DNA of 64,000 nucleotides from Amphiura filiformis (taxonomy: Eukaryota > Echinodermata > Ophiuroidea > Amphilepidida > Amphiuridae). The translations under genes were made by a program, and so were the position numbers. The notes below the pieces were generated by a model that saw only the letters and a list, made by a program, of their open reading frames with translations, did not search any database and had not been told where the DNA came from. This document shows, piece after piece, positions 1-12,400 of this stretch (its first letter is position 1; the number at the start of each line of letters is the position of its first letter). The stretch is taken from assembly GCF_039555335.1 (NCBI RefSeq), contig NC_092642.1, forward strand, positions 58,011,776 through 58,075,775. The letters run 5' to 3'.

Positions 1-184
1 AATTCAATCATTTCGTATAATGGTCACTTTAGGATAAACTTTTAGTCACTTGAATTATCTGCTGATAGGCCTTTCCTGGAGCTGACATGGGAGGCCTGAA
101 ACCTCCCCCGCTAAGTGGGCACTGACCATTTCAGGCAATACACATGATCCACTAAAAGCAGGACCGCGACACTCCGGAGGACAG

Positions 185-313
185 CAGAGGACAGAAAAAT
201 GTGACTCTCCTGCTAGTCTCCTACACAACCAGTTAATTATGTTTTTGTTCATACCGCATACAGTCTGGCCCGCGCCCGAGACCAGCAGGAGAGTCACATT
301 TTCTGTCCTCACA
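185..313. repeat. Small inverted repeat
   Basis: Arms of about 35 bp at 185-221 and 278-313 (gacagaaaaatgtgactctc against its reverse complement), separated by about 56 bp. Nearly perfect, with a few mismatches. It generates the antisense open frame of 111 codons over 55-390, which is not a gene. Confidence 0.75.
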
Positions 314-942
314 TCGGTATAGGCCGTCTGCACGTTAATTGTACGGAGTGTCGCTTCTCTACCTTTATTTTCTCTGCTAAAAGTAAACAAATTGTTACTA
401 ACACACGCGGGAACACACGCTACTCTTTAAATCATAGTCTTCAAAACGACCTTTATTATTCAGTATTGGTAATGTGTTCACAATAAACCTGTTTATACCG
501 GTAATCTTGCGTGGATTCACCCATAATATTAACTCCTTATGAAGGCTGTGACATCATTAATGTTGGTGTCATCAGTTGCCGGTCTACCCACTGCAGCACA
601 GCTGCGCTAGCGTCAGTGTCAATGTCCATGATATCTGTTTACATAGACTACTGACGACAATCGGGGTTGTCATAAAATTGTAAAAGTTTTCTGCAACTAA
701 AAGTTAAGATTCGATATTGTTCACGTTGGTTTCATAGATTGTCTGTCCTTGAAACCTTGGCAATTCCAGGGAGCCATTGCATTGTTTTCAGTGTCACTCA
801 TAAATTGCCGCCGACAATACTTGAACATGTGTTTTAACTTTGTCCATAAACGAAGCTACTGTCTCCCGGGCACTGTCTATGCCTGTGTTTGTCCTCCAAA
901 GGTCAAAGATTTAAACTGGAAGCAGTTGAAGGTCATTAACCC

Positions 943-1040
943 GAAATGGGTTAGGGTTTGGGGCATTTAAGTTAGGATTATGCCAGAGTTATGGTTAAGG
1001 TTAGCATTAGGGTTAGAGTTAAGCATATGATTAGGGTTAT
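943..1040 (+). repeat. Degenerate telomere-like (TTAGGG-type) tract
   Basis: Several TTAGGG/GGTTAG variants (ggttagggtttgggg, ttagcattagggttagag, gattagggttat). Flanked by aggtcattaac on the left and cgacccttcgg on the right, the same flanks as the tract at 50594-50785, so it probably belongs to the same interspersed element rather than being a chromosome-end remnant. Confidence 0.65.
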
Positions 1041-1376
1041 AAGATCGATAACGACCCTTCGGAATATCGATCTGTGATCCACTCACGCTGTCAATTGGTC
1101 TTCAAATGCAATGACAATCATCGTTGGTAACTTCTAAATAAGGTTATACTTCAAGGCTCCTTCAAGCTTATAGGCCAACACTTCACCCACAAGATTTCAC
1201 GTTTAGTAGCACTTACCTATGACCGTCGGTGTAAAGTCACACGCATGTAAAATGGGCTGATGACGGGGCAGATGGTCAACGGTAATTACTCTGTCGACGG
1301 GCGTCGTTGTTAAAAAGATCATACTGTTTACAGGTTGTTCGTCTTAAGTAAATTTACCTGGGTAAGTGACCATCTA

Positions 1377-2862
1377 ATCTGGCTAGTGTAATTATTACAG
1401 CGTGGACGTCGTCGTGTTTTTGCCTTTAGTCGTGTCTGACTGTCGCCATTATATAGACTCTTAAGGGAATACAGGAAAAATGAAACTCTGCAGTAAAGAA
1501 TGGTCTCAGATTGCATCCTGAGAGAGTCCATTCTATACTAAATATCAACTGCTAGAAGGCTATCTGCTTCAGTAACAATGAAAATATTTGTTTAGATAAT
1601 GCAAAGCATAAAAAAGTGCCACAAACGAAAATATGCCTAAGGATTATATAACATGACACAGGAAGGGGTTTAAGGATCCCCGTAACGGGAATGGTGTTGC
1701 CAATATTTGAATTCAAGATAAATCACTTTGACATTTTTTTACATAAAACAAATATGACATAAAGTCAATCAACCCCGACTCCATAAGGATACTGAATATT
1801 CCATGCAATTATTCGTTATTAAATCTGTTCGATTCATACGAATATTGTAACGAATATTTGTTGACGAACAAAAACCTTCGACTTCAATTTTTCAGGACTT
1901 GACTTTGAAAATTTAATGGCGAATACTTTTTTGATCAACAAACATTTGTCAGAAGATAAAAATTACTTGAAGCAGATTAAATAACGAATGTTTGTTGCAT
2001 CGAATATTCGACGCAAAAATAATTAATTATAAAAAAATCAAAGGAGGTATCAACCTTTGCGCCGTAGTATTCATATAAAATTTTACGATGCCGAAACTAA
2101 TGAAACCTACTTTAGGTTACATCTGGCTAGTGTAATTATTACAGCGTGGACGTCGTCGTGTTTTTGCCTTTAGTCGTGTCTGACTGTCGCCATTATATAG
2201 ACTCTTAAGGGAATACAGGAAAATGAAACTCTGCAGTAAAGAATGGTCTCAGATTGCATCCTGAGAGAGTCCATTCTATACTAAATATCAACTGCTAGAA
2301 GGCTATCTGCTTCAGTAACAATGAAAATATTTGTTTAGATAATGCAAAGCATAAAAAAGTGCCACAAACGAAAATATGCCTAAGGATTATATAACATGAC
2401 ACAGGAAGGGTTTAAGGATCCCCGTAACGGGAATGGTGTTGCCAATATTTGAATTCAAGATAAATCACTTTGACATTTTTTTACATAAAACAAATATGAC
2501 ATAAAGTCAATCAACCCCGACTCCATAAGGATACTGAATATTCCATGCAATTATTCGTTATTAAATCTGTTCGATTCATACGAATATTGTAACGAATATT
2601 TGTTGACGAACAAAAACCTTCGACTTCAATTTTTCAGGACTTGACTTTGAAAATTTAATGGCGAATACTTTTTTGATCAACAAACATTTGTCAGAAGATA
2701 AAAATTACTTGAAGCAGATTAAATAACGAATGTTTGTTGCATCGAATATTCGACGCAAAAAATAATTAATTATAAAAAAAATCAAAGGAGGTATCAACCT
2801 TTGCGCCGTAGTATTCATATAAAATTTTACGATGCCGAAACTAATGAAACCTACTTTAGGTT
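1377..2862. repeat. 742-bp direct tandem duplication
   Basis: 1377-2118 and 2121-2862 are the same sequence, both starting atctggctagtgtaatt and ending cctactttaggtt. The differences I see are one-base length changes in homopolymers (A4/A5, G3/G4, A5/A6, A7/A8). Each copy includes AT-rich TTCG/CGAA-containing inverted motifs. Either very recent or an assembly artefact. Confidence 0.93.
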
Positions 2863-3425
2863 GTTAATTCCCGTCGTTAGCCTCCATTTAAATAAAAGCA
2901 TTTGTGATATTAAAACAGTGGTACGATTATCGTGATTATATTTGTCACTAATGCCAGGAAATATACAGGAGGTTTAATTATAACTGTGATGTCCAGTTGA
3001 CCTGCAAGTCCAGATGAAACCGGCTAAGTAAACACACATTTCTAGGCACTTAACCACTATGACATTTGAAGCTATTTGAAGTAGCCACTTTTCCCCACAC
3101 CGATATGGTGATCCTAATACCAGGATATGCAATGAGTTTAATTATAGAGACAGCTTGTAGTCCAAAGAGGTATGTGGATGTCCAGTTGACCTGACGTGTA
3201 TATTAGCATGTCCACGTCCATCCGGTGCGCGGGATATCATAGCTGAACCATGCCACGCAATTTATGCTTTGAATGCAACAGACATGGTCGGCTTATCTCA
3301 CACCGCGCCACGAGCTAACCTCACCGTTGCAAAATAAACAAATGCCGCTTATTGTTTTTTGTAATCATTAACACCTGCGAGATTTATAGAGTTAACGTAT
3401 ATCGTGCAGAATTTTATCAAATTTC

Positions 3426-3497
3426 ATGGCGGTTGAAGGGGCGGCGCCAGTTTTGCCGGAGAGGCATTCCGTGGGTGGACTCAACGGACAACGACTG
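3426..3497 (+). CDS. TMEM175: TMEM175-like: probable first coding exon
   Basis: ATG followed by 24 codons (starts MAVEGAAPVLPERHS, ends NGQRL), then a good donor gtaggt at 3498. A stop follows six codons into the intron, so the frame is not open further. A hydrophilic N-terminus ending in a basic residue just before a first FSD segment is what the family shows. The surrounding bases are richer in G and C than the rest of the region, as at a promoter. No second exon was found to prove the link, so assignment to this gene rests on position, strand and resemblance. A second possible donor lies at 3502. Confidence 0.5.
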
Positions 3498-6400
3498 GTA
3501 GGTATGGAGATCTTCTAAAGATATACACTGCAAACAAAATTCTAGAGGAATGGCCACTTTCTGGTAGTAAGAATAATAATATAATCATGAACTGAACATG
3601 ATCATCTCAATAAGTCATTCCCCATCAAGGTCACATACTACCCCTGGATTTGTGGCTTTATGAGAATCTGACAATCGGTCACCCCAATTACAAATAAAGG
3701 AATCATAGTGTTAGCTCAAACTGTCAAGGCAAAAAGGTCTCATTTGTATTGGTACCGTTCAATGTTTGCTCCATTGTACCAAAGTATTGAACAATCATAG
3801 CCGATGTGCCCATATGTTGAACTCAGGTATGAGTTTGTGTACCCAACACATTCATTCTGAAGTTGGTAATATGGGACCAACATGTTAGCTTAAAGAACTG
3901 CGCCCCGACAGATTGGAATGTTTCAGAACATAAAGCTGCATATTGCAAGGCATTGTGGGAAAATAGTAATGATTTTTTCAAGTGGGAATAGCTGTGCACG
4001 CTTCTACACTACATAGACTACTCAAAGGAAGTAGAAGGCAATAGGTTTGACAAGTTTCTGGGTTGATTTGCAATGAAGGGTTCATATGCAGTAGATGACA
4101 GATAAAAAGGCGTGTAATTAACATCGAATTCTATTTTTAACCAAAATTAATAGAATGGCAAACCCTTAGATTAAAAATAGAATTTTGGAAAATAAATTAC
4201 AATTCTGCGATGTTACAGGTACGAATACTCTCCAACAGCAGCGATAGTTGGATAGTTGATTTAAATGTTCTTACAGATATCATAATTGGGAACATAATAA
4301 CAGTTTGAGTTTGTACGAATAATAGTGTGTTCATCAGTTGCATTGTAAAACAAATATCGCGAGTGGTTTTAATCAAGTTTTCCCTCTAAGACTTACAAAA
4401 AAATCAAAAAGTTTCATACGAAGTTAAAGAAATATGAAAGTCATTAGTAGCCTATTTGTTTTACACACGTACTGGTCTAATTTACAATGACACAATGCCT
4501 CATTGCGTAAGACAAGGTGCATTTTGACAGTTGAACCTTGGGCAACACACCGACATCACCCGGTTAATAATTACATTATACAACAGAGACACTGAAATGA
4601 ATACCCGGGATTGATACACGTGAATGTGATATGCACGATTTGATATTAGACGATAAATCTTAGGATACCGGGGTAGAAAATGATGAATACTCGTAATTGA
4701 TTTAGTCTAAAGAAGCCAGATTTGGTTCCTTGCACTTGAATATACGTGTTCAATGGATATGATAGTCGTTAGCTAGCGTCTTGAGAAAGAAGCGTGCGTC
4801 TTGAACTCAAAAACTGACAAAAATATTCTGATTTTATATGTGCCGAATTATAGTGCAGCGTAGGCTAGAGAGGTCAATTACCAGGCTATTGTCAGTAGCC
4901 TTAGTCAGATGTCCCTCGGCTCATTATGCGTCTCAAAGGTCGGAACAAAATGGCCATGCGTGGCTGTGGATTCAACCTACCATGGCGATTTCTGCCATGA
5001 AGATATCGCGGCGATGACACTATGGGCCATTCAACTCTCGCAATACATGCAAACTTGTGGATAGGTCAAGCATATACTGCATTTCTTTATTTTTTTTGGT
5101 TTTTTGGCTATATTTACTTCTTTGTTTAAAAGTACATAGAATAAATAACACAACTGACCTGGTTTTGATTTTATTACTGTTTACTAACATACACTCGATG
5201 CAAGTCAAGTAGTTAAAACAGGAATACACGCTTGAAATATGAAATTAAAGAAAACGACTTTTACCATACTAGAAATACGCAAAATGCCATTGTTATTGTT
5301 GATATTTAATTCCCTCCTTCAAAGGAGCATCGCGTATTACTGGCTGACACGTCTATGGTTGGCACATCACAGCGAAGCTTCCATTGGGCCCTCCATTCCT
5401 TTTTGTAAAGGCATTTTTAAATGGACCACAGTCCAACTTTCAAAACTACATCTTTTCTTGCATGTATCAAACAAAATGTGCAACCAATAATTTGCAACTA
5501 ATGATTTTCTTAAATAAACCCTTGCAGATATTAAGTTCAAAATTCTTAGAGCAAATCCAATTTTGATGTTACATACCTCGATCAATGACAGTTTCGTGCT
5601 AACACTTAGCACTTTCTCAAATTGAATGACCAATCTCTGCACCTCGACGGCTGCTACCTGCTGAAGCTGACGTTGGTGGCGCTGTTGGTTTTAGGACTTG
5701 GTCATATATGTTGAGTGTTTTTGGCCCCTCTTCCTTATCCAAATGGCTTCTTTGATAATTCTCTTCTTTCTGTTCTGTTCTCTGTCTTTAATTTCTGATT
5801 TGTCTCATCCTTTCTCTATAATTTCGAGCACATCATCAACGTATGTCAGGTGGTGGTCGCATTGCATTCTCTAAATTCAGTAAATTTTCATCGTCAACCG
5901 TGTAATTGAATGGGATTATTTTGAAATTTTAAAACGCTTGAAATATCACAAACGAATAGGCCTATGTTAATAATTAATATAAATACAAGCTAAAACCGTT
6001 GGGGTTCGATAATGAACCCCACAAAACTAACCAAGTATATGGAAAATGCCATACGGCCGGGCGGTTTCACAAGTTGCCGGCTCGATCATATGAATGGCCA
6101 AGTGGACCAAAAAACGTGTAAGATTATACGTGTAACCTTACACGTGTAAGATGGCATCTTACACGTGTAAGATTGCATCTTATGCGTGTAAGATCGCATC
6201 TTATACGTCTTAGAATCTAGCGGGATGCTTAAATTGACGAATCATATATGAAGAATCCATATTTAAACCCCAAACAACCTATCATCTTACGCGTATTCAT
6301 CGTCGACCAATGAAATCTCGCCATAGCATTTCTTATACGCGTAAGAATTGCCTATTAGGGATGGACGGTATTCCGATTTGACTAGTACGACGAGTGTCGA

Positions 6401-9400
6401 ATAATCTCAACCTCGATATCGATCTGCACCGCGGTAGTTTTCGCAAACGTGATTATTTTACCATCACCTCTTGAAATTTAATTGATATGAGTATCAATTG
6501 ACTCCAGATAACTGAAAAACGTAGCCAAAAGTGAAATAAATCGTGATGTGGCCATGACGGACCAACAATCGGAATAATTCCTGACATAGATTCGTCATAA
6601 AATACGATTTTGGTGACGAGCTCTCCTTATCCTCGTTACGTCGCCAATAATATCACGTATCGCCCATCACTGAAATCCAAATCTTACACGTATAAGAAGT
6701 CGTGGAAGTTACAAATTACAAAACGTATTACATATTATTGGTTGAAGTTTGCTACGCATGAGATGATTGGTTGTTTGTGATTTCTTACTCTGTGATTCGT
6801 CAATTTAAAAATCCCGCTTCATTCTTACACGTATAAGATGCAATCTTACGCGTATAAGATGCAATCTTACACGTGTAACCTTACACGTTTATCTTACGCG
6901 TTTTTTGGACCACTTGGCCATTCATACGATCATGCCATTCGCCGCCTGAACGTATGTCTTCCATAACCGGTAGCAGCCATCGAGGTGCAGGGATTGGTCA
7001 TTCAATTTGAGAAAGTGCTAAGTGTTAGCACGAAACTGCTAAGTGTTAGCACGAAACTGTCATTGATCGAGGTATGTAACATCAAAATTGGATTTGCTCT
7101 AAGAATTATGAACTTAATATTTCATTGACAATCCTGATGAACTTATTTGCAAACCCTTGCAGATATGCTCAAGGCTTAGAGCCGTAGAGTGGAACTCGTA
7201 ATATGAGCCCTTTAGTTGTATCGGTGTTTTCTATAAAGACAGAAATAACACATTTCCGGAAAACATTCCCAGGGCCGGATTTACCTTTTGCTGACCCCTC
7301 GGAACTTTAACATGATTGACCCCCAAGTTTTGTACGAGAAATCTTCCTCCAAGTTACTTGAGTATTTAATTTTAATTTTTTTCCTCTCAAATTTTACCCC
7401 CACCCTAGATCCTTGGGTCATGTGCCCCCTGGGCCCTGTGGTGAATCCGGGTCATGAATGTAAAAGCTAGACTGAACCATTTACCTTTTTCTTCAATCGT
7501 TGACATTGTAATTAATATTCTGTTTCTGGCAGAATTCTCAACAGGTGCCCCAGTCCTTGATGTAAGATGTCTGCATTTCTGACATATAATTAGTGTTTCT
7601 AGAAAGTATAATACCCTTAAATATATCAACATTATTGCGATTGTTCCGATTTATATATTTTTGTCTGGTTTTAACTTCAATAACAGCATCTGTCCTACTT
7701 GTTCAACTGATATCAAATACAGACATTGAAAGAGTTATATAAAAATAGAGGTGTTTAAAAACAATATATTCAAACATTCCCTCCCAAGAAACAAAGTCAA
7801 ACTTAATGAGCACATACGGCACTTGAAAGGAATGTACGCAGTTTTGTACATCGAAGTAGAGGAACTTGGAGAGTTCCGTACTGTCACTTTATCCAAACCA
7901 AAGGAAGTGAGGGATCAAGCTGTCATATGTTATGGAGATGCGTAAATGAAAGAGTTTGTGTTCCACATATTTCCGAAGTATCTTGATAGCACATTTGGGA
8001 AGTAAAATCTGTTTTATCTTTAAAAGATAATTTGTGTAAACACACGTCAAGTACCTTCCACCCTATTTTTTCAAGGTCGTACACAAATTTGGTTTGAATT
8101 ACTAAAAATCTCTGCTTTATAAAATCGTTTTTTGAAGAGCTTGTTTCCAAACCATGTTAAGTCCACAACCACATGTTTCTCATTTACTTGCGTGATACAA
8201 TCACAATTACTTTGACAAGTTTGACATTAGCAACAATGAGTTGTACCATCAACAAGCCACTATTTACCACAACAATGCTGCTTGACAATATGCAGACTAT
8301 TGTTCTCATTTGGGAACCAAAGGCCCCACACATTTCCACTGTTTGCTTTGTAATCATGGTAATGGAACATCCAACTGAAATCACTATACCTATAGCATCA
8401 CAACCCATTGCAATATCACACAGGTAAATCAGAAACATGTGTTTGTGGACTGAACATGGTTTGGAACCAAGTTCTTCAATATTTGTAAATACAATTTTTG
8501 TTAAATGAGAAAAAGGAAGTCGTTCTTGTAATTAGCTCGGTACTTTTCAAAGCTACACTGCATTTATAAAGTGAGCAGACCACCTCAACTTTGATGATAT
8601 GCAGTGCAAAACAAGTTCTTGACCATATCGCTTGAACTATAAAAACTCCCCGCTATAGGGCGAGTCCAGATATGTAAATTGCCTTTGCTGTTTTGGAAGT
8701 GATCGCCTCTAGTTTAGGCAGACCCCGGAGGCAGACAGCCATTTTGTTTAAAAACGAAATCATGCAACTATCATTCCATTTTATGTATTATCTACAGCAT
8801 TCGATGTTTGGAATCATCTTAACTAACAGTGTTAACTTGAACAGTACTCCAGATGTACTCCAGGGGACAGAATAATTAGTAACCCGGATTTATTGTCACC
8901 CCGGGATTGTCACGTGATGCTACATATCAGTATAGGGTGAAGTACCAAATCTTATTTCAACTCACAACTTTACGAACATCCGAGCTGGATCCAACCAAAA
9001 CTATACTAGTAATTATTCTTTAGCCCAAATGTTTAGCCTCCAAACCATGGTAACAATTGCGGCATAGCATGCATAACATACAAATGTGTTATATTGTGTC
9101 AATCATTGCACATCCATATCAAATTGATCCCGGAAAAGGTTGATTCTAATAAAGGTCGTTTTTACAAAACGTATGATTATTTGTCATTATTTACACTATT
9201 AATCTATTAGAACCAACCATCATTCTAGACTTAGTACACCGTGCCTAAAGCATACTATAAACATGATTTTAATTCAATAGTACAAACCTCAAATACTTAT
9301 GCTTAAATACCACTGTACATGTATGACCTTGAATATATGCTTTACTTTGAAATAGCTAACGTATCTTCAATACTCCTTAAAATTGGTTATAGTGTTCAGA

Positions 9401-12400
9401 GTTATGTCTGGGTTCATCACGTTGTATAAATAGCGGCAGGCTTTTGTTTTACGGTTATACTATAATTGTGCAATTTAGAATACGAATAAAATTATCTGCA
9501 TGGTTCATCTACCTGCGGTAGGATTTATACACACAGGTATACATGTTATAGTAGAGTTCCGCGGAAGGTGTCGTCAATGAACACGGAAAGTGACAAGTTA
9601 CTGATAACATCATGAATTGAGATGAAATTAACACAGTAGTTATGAGTATTAATCAAGCAGATATCCAATGGAAATTACTGAGATTAGACGTTAACCACAG
9701 TCGAATCTGCTCTATTTGGCCTAGTTTACTGTGCAGTGTGTCCTTTTATTGGATGATAACAGCGTCAAATTGAACAGTTTTCTAGACTTACGGCGGCGGA
9801 TCGGAGGGTGTATAAGATAAATGTTGAGACAAATAAAGCTGACACACAAGATATGGGTTATAAAAAGGAAATTCCAATGCTTGATATAAGGGTGTCATTT
9901 TTGCCCCTATGGATTATTTTTCTTGTGAGGGGGAAACGCCTAATACTTTCGTTTTGATATATTATGGCCTTAAATCAAAAACAGCAAGACGATTATTGGC
10001 TCCCTTGGCTCATTTCTAATAAGAACAATGTTAATATTAAAAAATACACTACAGTTTTTACTTAAATTGCAAAAACCATAATAGACCTTCAAACAAAACA
10101 GGAAAATATGGTTCCTGTTATTCCATATCGTTAAGTAGGATTTGGGAGCGTGAAAAAGCTTTTTGATTAAGATAGCCTCGACATCTATCTATATACATTA
10201 AATTCAAGAGTGATATTGTTTTTTCTTGTCATTCCGGTTCTTGCCTAGCTGTTGTTGCTACATGGTGTCTCTGAAAGACCTGTACCGTGGAAATTGTATT
10301 TTTTTAGTAGTTTACTTCCTGAACCCCCAAAGATTGAATAATTTGTGACGAGTCACAACTAATCATTTTGGTAGTACCAGTCAACACCTTTCTATAACTA
10401 TGTACTAACCTTTCTATAATTCTATTGTTGGAAAGGATAATAGCATAGGATGTCTATACAATTGTTATATAGCTCAAATTTTTGCTTTGGATAAACCCTG
10501 TTCAAGTGGTGGACAACAAAGCATTGCAATTTGTACAGATGCACATATTATCCAACCGTTAACAATAGGAGGACATTCCTGAACTCTAGTTGACTTGGGG
10601 ATGATTTGAACTGACTGTCTGATGTCTATTGATTTTGTTCCTTGCAATGTGGACAAAGAGATGCAACCGACAAGAAGCACTTTTCGTTGTGACTCGTCAC
10701 ATTTATGCAATATAAGAATACATCTTTTTGAACATTCATTTTTGAAATAAATTGTAAGACTTGTACGGTGGAAGTAAAGTTTGAATCCTGTCCTCGGATT
10801 CATTACAGCAGACAATGAGCTGTACCTGAAGTATCAAGCACTCGGTATTTATTTATTATTTATGGCTCGTGGACTGAATTTTAAAATGAGGTGTGAACGG
10901 AGGGGTCCATTTTTTAAAATTCAAGCAAATTATGGTAGCTGATTTATCACGTAATAACATACATTATTCTGTTCTCTTTCGTTGTGGCAATAAAATCAAA
11001 AATTTAATTTTCTGACGTCATTTCTTTCAGAGACACACTGTATTGTCAAATGTAGGCTGATTTTAGAAATAAATAAATAAATGTAGATATTTATATAGCG
11101 CTTTATGCCGTAAACAGCCTCAAAGCGCTTTACATTTATTCCGCCGTCATTAGAATATGTCGGAACCACGTTTGCAGCCTACAAGTGGCGCAGGGTCCAT
11201 CAGTACAACGACTGTGACTACCCCTAACAGCTTCCCATTGCACCTGGGTGGGGTGAGGCAAGCGAGGCAAAGCGCCTTGCCCAAGGGCGCAACACGGTGG
11301 TGGGACGGGGAATCGAACCCACGCACGTCGAACAAGCTCTCAGATTATGAATCCAAGGCCGCAACCACTGAGCCACCGTGCCCTCTAAGGGAGGTGATTG
11401 TGGGTTTGTTTGCGCTAGGTATAGTACCAGGTTAACAATTAGCCTATTGCTTGCGTTTTGTTATAAAATGGGTCATTAAATGTGCTAAGTTTATGTTGTT
11501 CTACTTTCAAGTATGTTTTATTTTATTAAGGGAACAAACAAATTAGGGGATGGCATTTTGAAGGCATTTCAAGGAAACATATAGCGACTTGGAGCAACAT
11601 TTAATGAAATGATGCAGTTTACACTAACAGTTCCTACACGCTATAGAGGCGTTGAGGAATCGTCTCAGACAGTGTTCAAAGTATGTGACATGCCTGTAGT
11701 CAGATCTTTTCTAGAAGCGGTGATGGCCGACACTGGTGAGAGTTAATACTAGCGTACCTTCAGCTTAATAAACAGCTCACAAAAATTATCGTTACACTTT
11801 AAAATATCGCCATGTTTAAAAAACGAAAAGAGTATTGAGCTAATTAATAAACTCAATGGATGCCCTATCTTATACTGCGAAGTTTGACACCTCACCAGCA
11901 ATCACTTCGCTGAAAAAAGTTTCAAGCATTTGGAATGGTAAAGGGTCGGATTTCAAATGTTGCTGATAGCTCTTGCACAAAGGATCCTACGTAGATATCA
12001 GGATATGTATTATTTCATTAAGCGTACATTTGTACCACAGCTGAAGGTACGATATTAATTCTCAACAGTGTCGGCCATCGCTTCTAGAGGGAAGTATAAA
12101 AGCTTTTCGAGGAACTTTATCATTGTCGAGAACAAGCACATTTCACTGCACTGTCTTATTTGTGTACACTGAATTTACTGAAGTGCACGTATTTGAAATC
12201 TACATCTACAAAACATCTGATTACAGACATGTCACATACTTTGATCTTGAACACTGTCTGAGACGATTCCATCGCCTCTGTTCAATGTTCAATTTATTTC
12301 ACCGAAGAAACAATTCATTGGTAGGAAAACCAAAAGAGAGCAAAGTTCGTTAAAATTGGCCACCTTCGGATTTCATAAATATATAATAAGTTTTAAGTAT

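Larger units (their letters stand above)
1..3425. other. Intergenic region upstream of the TMEM175-like gene
   Basis: No supported gene. It contains a small inverted repeat, a telomere-like tract and a large tandem duplication, each listed separately. 2863-3425 appears to be single-copy sequence and would hold any promoter of the gene starting at 3426; no convincing TATA box is placed right for it. Confidence 0.5.

Noticed and set aside
55..390. 111-codon - strand frame at the left edge
   Set aside because: It spans a small inverted repeat, which explains its composition; no homology recognised.
4277..4302. Possible 26-nt exon after tgttcttacag, reading DIIIGNIIT in phase with donor 3502 and the exon at 21533
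   Set aside because: It would join in frame and is hydrophobic, but it lacks the FSD motif, is 4-5 residues too short for TM1 and has a weak donor (gtttga). Probably chance; worth a look only if transcripts support it.
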